NCBI GenBank assembly: GCA_964019695.1
Contig: OZ026527.1
Coordinates: 73,309,471-73,373,470, forward strand
DNA: 64,000 nucleotides
Reading direction: 5' to 3'
Source of the DNA: Loripinus fragilis
Taxonomy: Eukaryota > Mollusca > Bivalvia > Lucinida > Lucinidae
Shown piece by piece: positions 35,444 through 48,953 of the stretch (position 1 is the first letter of the stretch; each line of letters opens with the position of its first letter). Position numbers and translations under genes: made by a program. The notes under the pieces are model-generated. The model had not been told where the DNA came from and did no database searches. It worked only from the letters and a program-made list of their open reading frames with translations.

Positions 35444-35653
35444 GTCCAAAACTCATTTGGACGGTTTAATGACGAGACCTGATGCTAGGTCTTGTCATCA
35501 AACGAATTTCTCCGATGGAGGATTCGTAAGGAAAGGCCTTTTTTTAATTTCCTTTTTTTTTAAGTTTTTTTTACTATTTCCCTTTGTCCTTTTCTTTTTC
35601 AAGGTGTCCCTATCCAGCTGGAGGTCCATTTTTAAAGGCTCTCTCCAGCTGGA
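35444..35653. repeat. Multi-hairpin block, unit 8
   Basis: Intact. The hairpin 4 loop ends in AATTTCC rather than TATTTCC, a form shared with units 11, 13 and 14. Confidence 0.72.
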
Positions 35654-37342
35654 CGTTCAGCTAATAACAATTGGGAAAGGCGATGGTATGTTAGGTTAAT
35701 CAAACGCAGAAAATGATTCTACGGTTATGCATTAGGTGCGAACTATGGCAGTTAAACTTTTAATTGAGTGTACTACTGTTCGTTATGCGCACAAAAAGAT
35801 ACACTGACTGTCTATTCTGGGTTCGGTGCACAATTAATCGGTCCCATTCAACTCTATGTAAAAAGGCATAATTCGAGCATCTACAAATTTTTCCAGGACA
35901 TTGCTTGGACTTTTTTTCTGCCTGTGAGTGGCAAGATATGTCATTCACCTATCAAAAAAGTGAAAAGACAACCTACCTTAATAATCTCGTTTTCTCAGCA
36001 TTCTCCGTTCCTTGAGAAACAGTAAAAAAATCCGGGCTGAAATCCGACCGGCGTCATACGTTACCTGGGGAGTGCGTCAGGGAGTCTGTGACAAAATAGT
36101 CCACACAAAGATGCATTTTTCTGCATCAGCCTGACAAACATAGACCAATGTTGAATCACATGTACATTTGAAGTCGAATAAAGCACCCATTTACGCCATA
36201 AAGGGCCCAGAAACGGCAAGTGCTAAATTTCTAAAGGTACTATTTTCGTGGGCTACCAAACTGGAAGACTGTATTTGTGTACTAACACCTTCTGAGCCCA
36301 ACGGTGAAATAATGCCATGTCAATGTTGCATGCAATCTAGTGACTTGGACAAAGTGCCCACTCACCTAATGAGTGATGTGTACACCTTTGTTATTGATCT
36401 CATATTAGTGAGAAAATACATCACTATCCAAACAACGTGGATTCAACACTGTCGTTAAGTTAATGATTAACGTACACCTACGTACAATATTTGAGTCAGC
36501 ACATGAGATCTGGCTACATATCGCATATGCGTTGTTGTTCCATAAATATGCATGTACAGCTACCTAGTGGAGCTAGAAGCCTTTCTTTTTACATAAGCCT
36601 TCATCTACGTCCACTTTTGTGGGTGTGAGCAATGAAGGCTCAAGCCAGTCTGAACTGATGCACAGGCGAGATTGAGCCTTCCATTGCTCAAAACTGCAGT
36701 AAAAATATCACAATCTCATGTGCTGGCCCAGCATGTTACACATAGCTAATAATGCATTTGGCCACACAGGTTCGAATTCGGGAGTGGACGAATATTATGT
36801 TATTCTTGTACATGGGTCAAAAATGTTATATTTGGCCTTTAAAAGTTTGACATATGAACACATTTTGAACCAAATGACTTGTAGGGTGACAGCTGTTTCT
36901 ACAAGAAGAAATTAAATGCGAAACTAGCGGTTACTTCATAAGACATTCGGATCTCCTTTGCCAATTATAACTCTGCATGAGGTGAAGGACATATGTGCAG
37001 CAAAACATTATGGGTGTCACATATCGCAGCTTCACGACCAAATTATGGACGAAATGCACACTAAGTAACACGTGTTATATCTTTGGCATTTGTCTCATAT
37101 CCGTGAGGCCAGTTAATCATCGCTTAAATAACGTGTATTCAACGTTGTTATGTACGTATGATTGGACGTTAACATACCCTTAAATATGTACTATATTTGA
37201 GCCATCGCACACCATTTTGGTACTTATTGCATATGTTTAAATTCGACCTGTTAACATGCATTATAGACAGCTACCAAGTGGCTTTAGAGATTTTAATGTT
37301 GGCCTGATTATTTGTCTACATAAGTTTTGTCAATGTACGGGC

Positions 37343-38904
37343 AGCAAAGGGTCTGATGAGGCTGCGCCAATGCTCAAGCGCATATGAGCATTCACTGAAA
37401 GAATATGCCATATGTACGCCCATTTTGTGCATGGGCGAAGAGCAGTGACTGCTCTGGCGAGACTGAACGCAAACTAAGTCTTGTCTGAGCATTGACTGAT
37501 AAAATAAGGCATATACACACCCGTATTTTTGTGCCTGTGCCAGAGCAGTGAAGGTTCTGACAAGAGTGCATGCATGCTAAGGCTTTTCTGAGAATTCACT
37601 GAATATGGCCATATGTACGCCCATTTTGTACATGTTTGAGAGCAGTGAATGCGCTGGCGAGACTGCAAGCATGCTAAGGCTCGTCTGAGAATTCACCGAA
37701 AGAAAACCCCATATATATGTCCATTTTGTGCATATGCGAAAGCAGTGAAGGCTCTGGTGGGACTGCACACATGCGCATGCGCGTCTGAGCATTTACTGGT
37801 AGAATATGCCATATGTACGCCAATATTGTGCATGTGCGAGAGTAGTGAAGGCACCGACAAGACTGCATGCATGCAACTTCTAGTCTAAGCATTGGCTGAA
37901 AGAATATGTCATATATACGCCCATTTATGTGCATGTTCGAGAGCAGTGAAGGCTCTGGTGAGACTGCATGTCTGCTCAGGCGCGTCTGAGCATTTACTAA
38001 TGGAATATGCCAAATGTATGCTCATTTTGTGCATGTGCGAGAGCAGTGAAGGCTCTGGTGAGACTGCATGTATGGTCAGGTGCGTCTGAGCATTAAATGA
38101 TGGAATATGCCAAATGTATGCCCATTTGTGCATGTGCGAGAGCAGTAAAGGCTCTGACAAGACTGCATGCATGCTTCTTCTAGTCTGAGCATTGGCTGAA
38201 AGAATATGCCATATGTACACCCATTAATGTGCATGTGCGAGAGCAGTGAAGGCTCTGGCGAGACTGCATGTATACTCAGGCACGTCTTAGCATTCACTGA
38301 TGAAATATGCCATATGTACGCCCATTTTTAGCATGCGCGAGAGCAGTGAAGGCTCTGGCGAGACTGCATGTATGTTCAGGCGCGTCTGAGCATTTACTGA
38401 TGGAATATGCCATGTGTACGCCCATTTTGTGCATGTGCGAGAGCAGTGAAGGATCTGGTGAGACTGCATGTACGCTCAGGCGCGTCTGAGCATTCACTGA
38501 TGGAATATGCCATATGTGCGCCCATTTTGTGCATGCGCGAGAGCAGTGAAGGCCCTGGCGAGACTGCACGCATGCTAATGCTAGCTTGAGCATTCACTGA
38601 TAGAATGTGCCATATAAACACCCATTTTGTGCATGTGCGAGAGCAGTGTAGGCTCTGGCGAGACTGCACGCATGCTAATGCTAGTTTGAGCATTGACTGA
38701 TCTAATATGCCATATAAACATCCATTTTGTGCATGTGCGAGAGCAGTGAAGGCTACGACATGACTACATTTGTGCTACTTCTAGTCTGAGCATTGACTGA
38801 AAGAATATGCCATATGTACGCCCATTTCTGTGCATGTGCGAGAGCAGTGAAGGCTCTGGTGAGACTGCACGCATGCTCAGGTGCGTCTGAGCATTGACTG
38901 ATAC
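37343..38904. repeat. ~100-bp subrepeat array, unit 9
   Basis: 1562 bp with the same T loss (near 38120) and nearly the same substitutions as unit 7. Confidence 0.95.
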
Positions 38905-39561
38905 CATTTGCTATTTGCATTCTATTTGAGCCAGTGCACGTGGTGTTTTACTTAATGTATTTGCTAGCAATCATATGCAGCCACCAGCTAACTATTAGTT
39001 TAAAAGGGCTTAAATTTGGCCTGAGGTTTCACCTACACCCATTTAGTGCATGTGCCAATAGCAAAGGCTTTGGCGAGACTGCGTGCACGCTCAGATACGT
39101 AATCCTCTCCTCGCGAGGGGGTGTTGCAGTATATAAAGAAAGAAAGAAAGTCAGAGAATTCACTGATAGAATATGCCAACTAAAACACGTGCCAATCTGG
39201 ATACCTGTCTTATCATGGGCTTTTGTTTCAATTATGAATCTGCTTCGTGGCAAGTTGACATATTGTGCATATGAAAAGAAAACAAATGAACCAGCTCATG
39301 GAAAGTTGGTATTGATCACAAAGATAACCAATGAAGATATTGATGTGCATCTCTGTATGCTCATTGAAGTGTCATTGAATATGAATGTGATAGTACGCAT
39401 ACACTAAGGCCTGCTAAACCATTTCAAAGAAACCTGTCCAAGTATTCTGTTATATGATGATTGACCATAGATATATGACTAAAAAATTGTTCATAGTGAT
39501 ATTAAGCTCAGATACATCAACAAAAGAAATGGAAAGTAAAGCAATGAATAAAAAAATCTAT

Positions 39562-39680
39562 AAAAAATATTATTTTTTTTGTTTTTCTTTTTCACAGGAT
39601 TCGAACCTGTACCATCAGGGTATTCTAGTATTCTATATGCATTAGGCTGGCTCACTAAACCCCTCAGCTATCTGGGCTCA
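39562..39680 (-). mobile_element. tRNA-derived SINE-like segment, unit 9
   Basis: Boxes intact (box B 39607-39597), so the box B change in unit 7 is not shared with its dimer partner. Confidence 0.65.
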
Positions 39681-39977
39681 TTAAACCATAGGTATACAAT
39701 ACATCTAAATACAAATTGTTAAAGTGTTAAGGGGCATTACTCATGTGTGATTTTCAGACCCAAACTCAAACTAGTTACAAGCAAACAAATCTTTCTAATG
39801 AAACATGATTTAAAAACATGCACTTTGTCTTATTTTCCTATTGAAGAATACATAAAATTTAAGCTGATATCTGATTGATCTAAAACAGCTTTTTATTTTA
39901 CCAAAATAAACTAATAATTTCTCTGTATTTAAGTCAAGTGAAACACAGCTTGTTAAATTTATGTGTTTACCTAGACT

Positions 39978-40184
39978 GTCCAAAACTCATTTGGACGGTT
40001 TAATGACGAGACCTGATGCTAGGTCTTGTCATCAAATGAATTTCTCCGATGGAGGATTCGTAAGGAAAGGCCTTTTTTATTTCCTTTTTTTTAAGTTTTT
40101 TTTACTATTTCCCTTTGTCCTTTTCTTTTTCAAGGTGTCCCTATCCAGCTGGAGGTCCATTTTTAAAGGCTCTCTCCAGCTGGA
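39978..40184. repeat. Multi-hairpin block, unit 9
   Basis: Same as unit 7, including the hairpin 3 change (40037) and short T run. Confidence 0.72.
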
Positions 40185-41875
40185 CGTTCAGCTTATAACA
40201 ATTGGGAAAGGCGATGGTATGTTAGGTTAATCAAACGCAGAAAATGATTCTACGGTTATGCATTAGGTGCTAACTATGGCAGTTAAACTTTTAATTGAGT
40301 GTACTACTGTTCGTTATGCGCACAAAAAGATACACTGACTGTCTATTCTGGGTTCGGTGCACAATTAATCGGTCCCATTCAACTCTATGTAAAAAGGCAT
40401 AATTCGAGCATCTACAAATTTTTCCAGGACATTACTTGGACTTTTTTTCTGCCTGTGAGTGGCAAGATATGTCATTCACCTATCAAAAAAGTGAAAAGAC
40501 AACCTACCTTGATAATCTCGTTTTCTCAGCATTCTCCGTTCCTTGAGAAACAGTAAAAAAATCCGGGCTGAAATCCGACCGGCGTCATACGTTACCTGGG
40601 GAGTGCGTCGGGGAGTCTGTGACAAAATAGTCCACACAAAGATGCATTTTTCTGCATCAGCCTGACAAACATAGACCAATGTTGAATCACATGTACATTT
40701 GAAGTCGAATAAAGCACCCATTTACGCCATAAAGGGCCCAGAAACGGCAAGTGCTAAATTTCTAAAGGTACTATTTTCGTGGGCTACCAAACTGGAAGAC
40801 TGTATTTGTGTACTAACACCTTCTGAGCCCAACGGTGAAATAATGCCATGTCAATGTTGCATGCAATCTAGTGACTTGAACAAAGTGCCCACTCACCTAA
40901 TGAGTGATGTGTACACCTTTGTTATTGATCTCATATTGGTGAGAAAATAAATCACTATCCAAACAACGTGGATTCAACACTGTCGTTAAGTTAATGATTA
41001 ACGTACACCTACGTACAATATTTGAGTCAGCACATGAGATCTGGCTACATATCGCATATGCGTTGTTGTTCCATAAATATGCATGTACAGCTACCTAGTG
41101 GAGCTAGAAGCCTTTATTTTTTTACATAAGCCTTCATCTACGTCCACTTTTGTGGGTGTGAGCAATGAAGGCTCAAGCCAGTCTGAACTGATGCACAGGC
41201 GAGATTGAGCCTTCCATTGCTCAAAACTGCAGTAAAAATATCACAATCTCATGTGCTGGCCCAGCATATTACACATAGCTAATAATGCATTTGGCCACAC
41301 AGGTTCGAATTTGGGAGTGGACGAATATTATGCTATTCTTGTACATGGGTCAAAAATGTTATATTTGGCCTTTAAAAGTTTGACATATGAACACATTTTG
41401 AACCAAATGACTTGTAGGGTGACAGCTGTTTCTACAAGAAGAAATTAAATGCGAAACTAGCGGTTACTTCATAAGACATTCGGATCTCCTTTGCCAATTA
41501 TAACTCTGCATGAGGTGAAGGACATATGTGCAGCAAAACATTATGGGTGTCACATATCGCAGCTTCACGACCAAATTATGGACGAAATGCACACTAAGTA
41601 ACACGTGTTATATCTTTGGCATTTGTCTCATATCCGTGAGGCCAGTTAATCATCGCTTAAATAACGTGTATTCAACGTTGTTATGTACGTATGATTGGAC
41701 GTTAACATACCCTTAAATATGTACTATATTTGAGCCATCGCACACCATTTTGGTACTTATTGCATATGTTTAAATTCGACCTGTTAACATGCATTATAGA
41801 CAGCTACCAAGTGGCTTTAGAGATTTTAATGTTGGCCTGATTATTTGTCTACATAAGTTTTGTCAATGTACGGGC

Positions 41876-43638
41876 AGCAAAGGGTCTGATGAGGCTGCGC
41901 CAATGCTCAAGCGCATATGAGCATTCACTGAAAGAATATGCCATATGTACGCCCATTTTGTGCATGGGCGAAGAGCAGTGACTGCTCTGGCGAGACTGAA
42001 CGCAAACTAAGTCTTGTCTGAGCATTGACTGATAAAATAAGGCATATACACACCCGTATTTTTGTGCCTGTGCCAGAGCAGTGAAGGTTCTGACAAGAGT
42101 GCATGCATGCTAAGGCTTTTCTGAGAATTCACTGAATATGGCCATATGTACGCCCATTTTGTACATGTTAGAGAGCAGTGAATGCGCTGGGGAGACTGCA
42201 AGCATGCTAAGGCTCGTCTGAGAATTCACCGAAAGAAAACCCCATATATATGTCCATTTTGTGCATATGCGAAAGCAGTGAAGGCTCTGGTGGGACTGCA
42301 CACATGCGCATGCGCGTCTGAGCATTTACTGGTAGAATATGCCATATGTACGCCAATATTGTGCATGTGCGAGAGTAGTGAAGGCACCGACAAGACTGCA
42401 TGCATGCAACTTCTAGTCTAAGCATTGGCTGAAAGAATATGTCATATATACGCCCATTTATGTGCATGTTCGAGAGCAGTGAAGGCTCTGGTGAGACTGC
42501 ATGTCTGCTCAGGCGCGTCTGAGCATTTACTAATGGAATATGCCAAATGTATGCCCATTTTGTGCATGTGCGAGAGCAGTGAAGGCTCTGGTGAGACTGC
42601 ATGTATGGTCAGGTGCGTCTGAGCATTAAATGATGGAATATGCCAAATGTATGCCCATTTGTGCATGTGCGAGAGCAGTAAAGGCTCTGACAAGACTGCA
42701 TGCATGCTTCTTCTAGTCTGAGCATTGGCTGAAAGAATATGCCATATGTACACCCATTAATGTGCATGTGCGAGAGCAGTGAAGGCTCTGGTGAGACTGC
42801 ATGTATGGTCAGGTGCGTCTGAGCATTAAATGATGGAATATGCCAAATGTATGCCCATTTTGTGCATGTGCGAGAGCAGTAAAGGCTCTGACAAGACTGC
42901 ATGCATGCTTCTTCTAGTCTGAGCATTGGCTGAAAGAATATGCCATATGTACACCCATTAATGTGCATGTGCGAGAGCAGTGAAGGCTCTGGCGAGACTG
43001 CATGTATACTCAGGCACGTCTTAGCATTCACTGATGAAATATGCCATATGTACGCCCATTTTTAGCATGCGCGAGAGCAGTGAAGGCTCTGGCGAGACTG
43101 CATGTATGTTCAGGCGCGTCTGAGCATTTACTGATGGAATATGCCATGTGTACGCCCATTTTGTGCATGTGCGAGAGCAGTGAAGGATCTGGTGAGACTG
43201 CATGTACGCTCAGGCGCGTCTGAGCATTCACTGATGGAATATGCCATATGTGCGCCCATTTTGTGCATGCGCGAGAGCAGTGAAGGCTCTGGCGAGACTG
43301 CACGCATGCTAATGCTAGCTTGAGCATTCACTGATAGAATGTGCCATATAAACACCCATTTTGTGCATGTGCGAGAGCAGTGTAGGCTCTGGCGAGACTG
43401 CACGCATGCTAATGCTAGTTTGAGCATTGACTGATATAATATGCCATATAAACATCCATTTTGTGCATGTGCGAGAGCAGTGAAGGCTACGACATGACTA
43501 CATTTGTGCTACTTCTAGTCTGAGCATTGACTGAAAGAATATGCCATATATACGCCCATTTCTGTGCATGTGCGAGAGCAGTGAAGGCTCTGGTGAGACT
43601 GCACGCATGCTCAGGTGCGTCTGAGCATTGACTGATAC
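41876..43638. repeat. Expanded subrepeat array, unit 10 (+2 copies)
   Basis: 1763 bp. The T2-T3 pair is present twice (TATGGTCAGG near 42603 and 42803). The first T2 has CCCATTTGTGC and the second CCCATTTTGTGC, so the two pairs come from different monomer families. Other local changes: GTTAGAGAGCAG near 42168 and GCTGGGGAGAC near 42186. Confidence 0.95.
42590..42990. repeat. Tandem 200-bp T2-T3 duplication in unit 10
   Basis: Two adjacent copies of the same subrepeat pair that was duplicated in unit 3. The copies differ at CCCATTTGTGC (near 42653) versus CCCATTTTGTGC (near 42853). Confidence 0.9.
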
Positions 43639-44295
43639 CATTTGCTATTTGCATTCTATTTGAGCCAGTGCACGTGGTGTTTTACTTAATGTATTTGCTA
43701 GCAATCATATGCAGCCACCAGCTAACTATTAGTTTAAAAGGGCTTAAATTTGGCCTGAGGTTTCACCTACACCCATTTAGTGCATGTGCCAATAGCAAAG
43801 GCTTTGGCGAGACTGCGTGCACGCTCAGATACGTAATCCTCTCCTCGCGAGGGGGTGTTGCAGTATATAAAGAAAGAAAGAAAGTCAGAGAATTCACTGA
43901 TAGAATATGCCAACTAAAACACGTGCCAATCTGGATACCTGTCTTATCATGGGCTTTTGTTTCAATTATGAATCTGCTTCGTGGCAAGTTGACATATTGT
44001 GCATATGAAAAGAAAACAAATGAACCAGCTCATGGAAAGTTGGTATTGATCACAAAGATAACCAATGAAGATATTGATGTGCATCTCTGTATGCTCATTG
44101 AAGTGTCATTGAATATGAATGTGATAGTACGCATACACTAAGGCCTGCTAAACCATTTCAAAGAAACCTGTCCAAGTATTCTGTTATATGATGATTGACC
44201 ATAGATATATGACTAAAAAATTTTTCATAGTGATATTAAGCTCAGATACAACAACAAAAGAAATGGAAAGTAAAGCAATGAATAAAAAAATCTAT

Positions 44296-44414
44296 AAAAA
44301 ATATTATTTTTTTTGTTTTTCTTTTTCACAGGATTCGAACCTGTACCATCAGGGTATTCTAGTATTCTATATGCATTAGGCTGGCTCACTAAACCCCTCA
44401 TCTATCTGGGCTCA
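44296..44414 (-). mobile_element. tRNA-derived SINE-like segment, unit 10, box A mutated
   Basis: Box B (44341-44331) is intact. Box A reads TAGATGAGGGG instead of TAGCTGAGGGG (plus-strand CTCATCTA near 44397), which also removes a D-stem pair. Confidence 0.63.
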
Positions 44415-44711
44415 TTAAACCATAGGTATACAATACATCTAAATACAAATTGTTAAAGTGTTAAGGGGCATTACTCATGTGTGATTTTCAAACCCAAACT
44501 CAAACTAGTTACAAGCAAACAAATCTTTCTAATGAAACATGATTTAAAAACATGCACTTTGTCTTATTTTCCTATTGAAGAATACATAAAATTTAAGCTG
44601 ATATCTGATTGATCTAAAACAGCTTTTTATTTTACCAAAATAAACTAATAATTTCTCTGTATTTAAGTCATGTGAAACACAGCTTGTTAAATTTATGTGT
44701 TTACCTAGACT

Positions 44712-44922
44712 GTCCAAAACTCATTTGGACGGTTTAATGACGAGACCTGATGCTAGGTCTTGTCATCAAACGAATTTCTCCGATGGAGGATTCGTAAGGA
44801 AAGGCCTTTTTTTTTTATTTCCTTTTTTTTAAGTTTTTTTTACTATTTCCCTTTGTCCTTTTCTTTTTCAAGGTGTCCCTATCCAGCTGGAGGTCCATTT
44901 TTAAAGGCTCTCTCCAGCTGGA
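44712..44922. repeat. Multi-hairpin block, unit 10
   Basis: Hairpin 3 keeps the C, unlike units 5, 7 and 9. The T run after GGCC is longer than in neighbours. Confidence 0.72.
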
Positions 44923-46615
44923 CGTTCAGCTTATAACAATTGGGAAAGGCGATGGTATGTTAGGTTAATCAAACGCAGAAAATGATTCTACGGTTATGCA
45001 TTAGGTGCTAACTATGGCAGTTAAACTTTTAATTGAGTGTACTACTGTTCGTTATGCGCACAAAAAGATACACTGACTGTCTATTCTAGGTTCGGTGCAC
45101 AATTAATCGGTCCCATTCAACTCTATGTAAAAAGGCATAATTCGAGCATCTACAAATTTTTCCACGACATTGCTTGGACTTTTTTTCTGCCTGTGAGTGG
45201 CAAGATATGTCATTCACCTATCAAAAAAGTGAAAAGACAACCTACCGTGATAATCTCGTTTTCTCAGCATTCTCCGTTCCTTGAGAAACAGTAAAAAAAT
45301 CCGGGCTGAAATCCGACCGGCGTCATACGTTACCTGGGGAGTGCATCGGGGAGTCTGTGACAAAATAGTCCACACAAAGATGCATTTTTCTGCATCAGCC
45401 TGACAAACATAGACCAATGTTGAATCACATGCACATTTGAAGTCGAATAAAGCACCCATTTACGCCATAAAGGGCCCAGAAACGGCAAGTGCTAAATTTC
45501 TAAAGGTACTATTTTCGTGGGCTACCAAACTGGAAGACTGTATTTGTGTACTAACACCTTCTGAGCCCAACGGTGAAATAATGCCATGTCAATGTTGCAT
45601 GCAATCTAGTGACTTGGACAAAGTGCCCACTCACCTAATGAGTGATGTGTACACCTTTGTTATTGATCTCATATTGGTGAGAAAATAAATCACTATCCAA
45701 ACAACGTGGATTCAACACTGTCGTTAAGTTAATGATTAACGTACACCTACGTACAATATTTGAGTCAGCACATGAGATCTGGCTACATATCGCATATGCG
45801 TTGTTGTTCCATAAATATACATGTACAGCTACCTAGTGGAGCTAGAAGCCCCTTTTTTTTTTTACATAAGCCTTCATCTACGTCCACTTTTGTGGGTGTG
45901 AGCAATGAAGGCTCAAGCCAGTCTGAACTGATGCACAGGCGAGATTGAGCCTTCCATTGCTCAAAACTGCAGTAAAAATATCACAATCTCATGTGCTGGC
46001 CCAGCATGTTACACATAGCTAATAATGCATTTGGCCACACAGGCTCGAATTTGGGAGTGGACGAATATTATGTTATTCTTGTACATGGGTCAAAAATGTT
46101 ATATTTGGCCTTTAAAAGTTTGACATATGAACACATTTTGAACCAAATGACTTGTAGGGTGACAGCTGTTTCTACAAGAAGAAATTAAATGCGAAACTAG
46201 CGGTTACTTCATAAGACATTCGGATCTCCTTTGCCAATTATAACTCTGCATGAGGTGAAGGACATATGTGCAGCAAAACATTATGGGTGTCACATATCGC
46301 AGCTTCACGACCAAATTATGGACGAAATGCACACTAAGTAACATGTGTTATATCTTTGGCATTTGTCTCATATCCGTGAGGCCAGTTAATCATCGCTTAA
46401 ATAACGTGTATTCAACGTTGTTATGTACGTATGATTGGACGTTAACATACCCTTAAATATGTACTATATTTGAGCCATCGCACACCATTTTGGTACTTAT
46501 TGCATATGTTTAAATTCGACCTGTTAACATGCATTATAGACAGCTACCAAGTGGCTTTAGAGATTTTAATGTTGGCCTGATTATTTGTCTACATACGTTT
46601 TGTCAATGTACGGGC

Positions 46616-48178
46616 AGCAAAGGGTCTGATGAGGCTGCGCCAATGCTCAAGCGCATATGAGCATTCACTGAAAGAATATGCCATATGTACGCCCATTTTG
46701 TGCATGGGCGAAGAGCAGTGACTGCTCTGGCGAGACTGAACGCAAACTAAGTCTTGTCTGAGCATTGACTGATAAAATAAGGCATATACACACCCGTATT
46801 TTTGTGCATGTGCCAGAGCAGTGAAGGTTCTGACAAGAGTGCATGCATGCTAAGGCTTTTCTGAGAATTCACTGAATATGGCCATATGTACGCCCATTTT
46901 GTACATGTTTGAGAGCAGTGAATGTGCTGGCGAGACTGCAAGCATGCTAAGGCTCGTCTGAGAATTCACCGAAAGAAAACCCCATATATATGTCCATTTT
47001 GTGCATATGCGAAAGCAGTGAAGGCTCTGGTGGGACTGCACACATGCGCATGCGCGTCTGAGCATTTACTGGTAGAATATGCCATATGTACGCCAATATT
47101 GTGCATGTGCGAGAGTAGTGAAGGCACCGACAAGACTGCATGCATGCAACTTCTAGTCTAAGCATTGGCTGAAAGAATATGTCATATATACGCCCATTTA
47201 TGTGCATGTTGGAGAGCAGTGAAGGCTCTGGTGAGACTGCATGTCTGCTCAGGCGCGTCTGAGCATTTACTGATGGAATATGCCAAATGTATGCCCATTT
47301 TGTGCATGTGCGAGAGCAGTGAAGGCTCTGGTGAGACTGCATGTATGGTCAGGTGCGTCTGAGCATTAAATGATGGAATATGCCAAATGTATGCCCATTT
47401 TGTGCATGTGCGAGAGCAGTAAAGGCTCTGACAAGACTGCATGCATGCTTCTTCTAGTCTGAGCATTGGCTGAAAGAATATGCCATATGTACACCCATTA
47501 ATGTGCATGTGCGAGAGCAGTGAAGGCTCTGGCGAGACTGCATGTATACTCAGGCACGTCTTAGCATTCACTGATGAAATATGCCATATGTACGCCCATT
47601 TTTAGCATGCGCGAGAGCAGTGAAGGCTCTGGCGAGACTGCATGTATGTTCAGGCGCGTCTGAGCATTTACTGATGGAATATGCCATGTGTACGCCCATT
47701 TTGTGCATGTGCGAGAGCAGTGAAGGATCTGGTGAGACTGCATGTACGCTCAGGCGCGTCTGAGCATTCACTGATGGAATATGCCATATGTGCGCCCATT
47801 TTGTGCATGCGCGAGAGCAGTGAAGGCTCTGGCGAGACTGCACGCATGCTAATGCTAGCTTGAGCATTCACTGATAGAATGTGCCATATAAACACCCATT
47901 TTGTGCATGTGCGAGAGCAGTGTAGGCTCTGGCGAGACTGCACGCATGCTAATGCTAGTTTGAGCATTGACTGATATAATATGCCATATAAACATCCATT
48001 TTGTGCATGTGCGAGAGCAGTGAAGGCTACGACATGACTACATTTGTGCTACTTCTAGTCTGGGCATTGACTGAAAGAATATGCCATATATACGCCCATT
48101 TCTGTGCATGTGCGAGAGCAGTGAAGGCTCTGGTGAGACTGCACGCATGCTCAGGTGCGTCTGAGCATTGACTGATAC
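46616..48178. repeat. ~100-bp subrepeat array, unit 11
   Basis: 1563 bp, normal order. Private changes: GAATGTGCTGGCG near 46919 and ATGTTGGAGAGC near 47207. Confidence 0.95.
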
Positions 48179-48834
48179 CATTTGCTATTTGCATTCTATT
48201 TGAGCCAGTGCACGTGGTGTTTTACTTAATGTATTTGCTAGCAATCATATGCAGCCACCAGCTAACTATTAGTTTAAAAGGGCTTAAATTTGGCCTGAGG
48301 TTTCACCTACACCCATTTAGTGCATGTGCCAATAGCAAAGGCTTTGGCGAGACTGCGTGCACGCTCAGATACGTAATCCTCTCCTCGCGAGGGGGTGTTG
48401 CAGTATATAAAGAAAGAAAGAAAGTCAGAGAATTCACTGATAGAATATGCCAACTAAAACACGTGCCAATCTGGATACCTGTCTTATCATGGGCTTTTGT
48501 TTCAATTATGAATCTGCTTCGTGGCAAGTTGACATATTGTGCATATGAAAAGAAAACAAATGAACCAGCTCATGGAAAGTTGGTATTGATCACAAAGATA
48601 ACCAATGAAGATATTGATGTGCATCTGTGTATGCTCATTGAAGTGTCATTGAATATGAATGTGATAGTACGCATACACTAAGGCCTGCTAAACCATTTCA
48701 AAGAAACCTGTCCAAGTATTCTGTTATATGATGATTGACCATAGATATATGACTAAAAATTGTTCATAGTGATATTAAGCTCAGATACAACAACAAAAGA
48801 AATGGAAAGTAAAGCAATGAATAAAAAAATCTAT

Positions 48835-48953
48835 AAAAAATATTATTTTTTTTGTTTTTCTTTTTCACAGGATTCGAACCTGTACCATCAGGGTATTCTA
48901 GTATTCTATATGCATTAGGCTGGCTCACTAAACCCCTCAGCTATCTGGGCTCA
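48835..48953 (-). mobile_element. tRNA-derived SINE-like segment, unit 11
   Basis: Boxes intact (box B 48880-48870). Confidence 0.65.

Larger units (their letters stand above)
32509..37045. repeat. Monomer unit 8 (first half of dimer 8+9)
   Basis: Full monomer of 4537 bp, nearly a copy of unit 6 at 9.07 kb distance. Shared markers are GAAAATACATCAC near 36414, ACCTTAATAATC near 35976, CCTAATTGAAG near 35302 and AGCATTTGCTG near 33351. Private changes include CACCTAAACCC near 34495, GGGGTTGTTG near 34581 and GTGCGTCAGGG near 36072. Confidence 0.95.
37046..41578. repeat. Monomer unit 9 (second half of dimer 8+9)
   Basis: Full monomer of 4533 bp that mirrors unit 7: ACATAAGTTTTG near 37320, TTTACTAATGG near 37993, CCCATTTGTGC near 38120, GGCCCTGGCG, GATCTAATATG, CAGCTTATAAC and AGGTGCTAAC. 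Box B and the CG palindrome are intact here, so the damage in unit 7 arose after the dimer duplicated or was repaired. It shares GTGCCTGTGCC near 37531 with unit 10. Confidence 0.95.
41579..46318. repeat. Monomer unit 10, mosaic with +200 bp
   Basis: Monomer of 4740 bp. From its start to about 42660 it follows units 7 and 9 (ACATAAGTTTTG, TTTACTAATGG, CCCATTTGTGC, GTGCCTGTGCC). Past the 200-bp duplication it loses their markers, with GGCTCTGGCG near 43286 and GATATAATATG near 43433. It then regains B-type markers CAGCTTATAAC (near 44925) and AGGTGCTAAC (near 45003). Box A of the SINE-like segment carries a substitution, and the ~45850 T-run region is altered. Confidence 0.95.
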
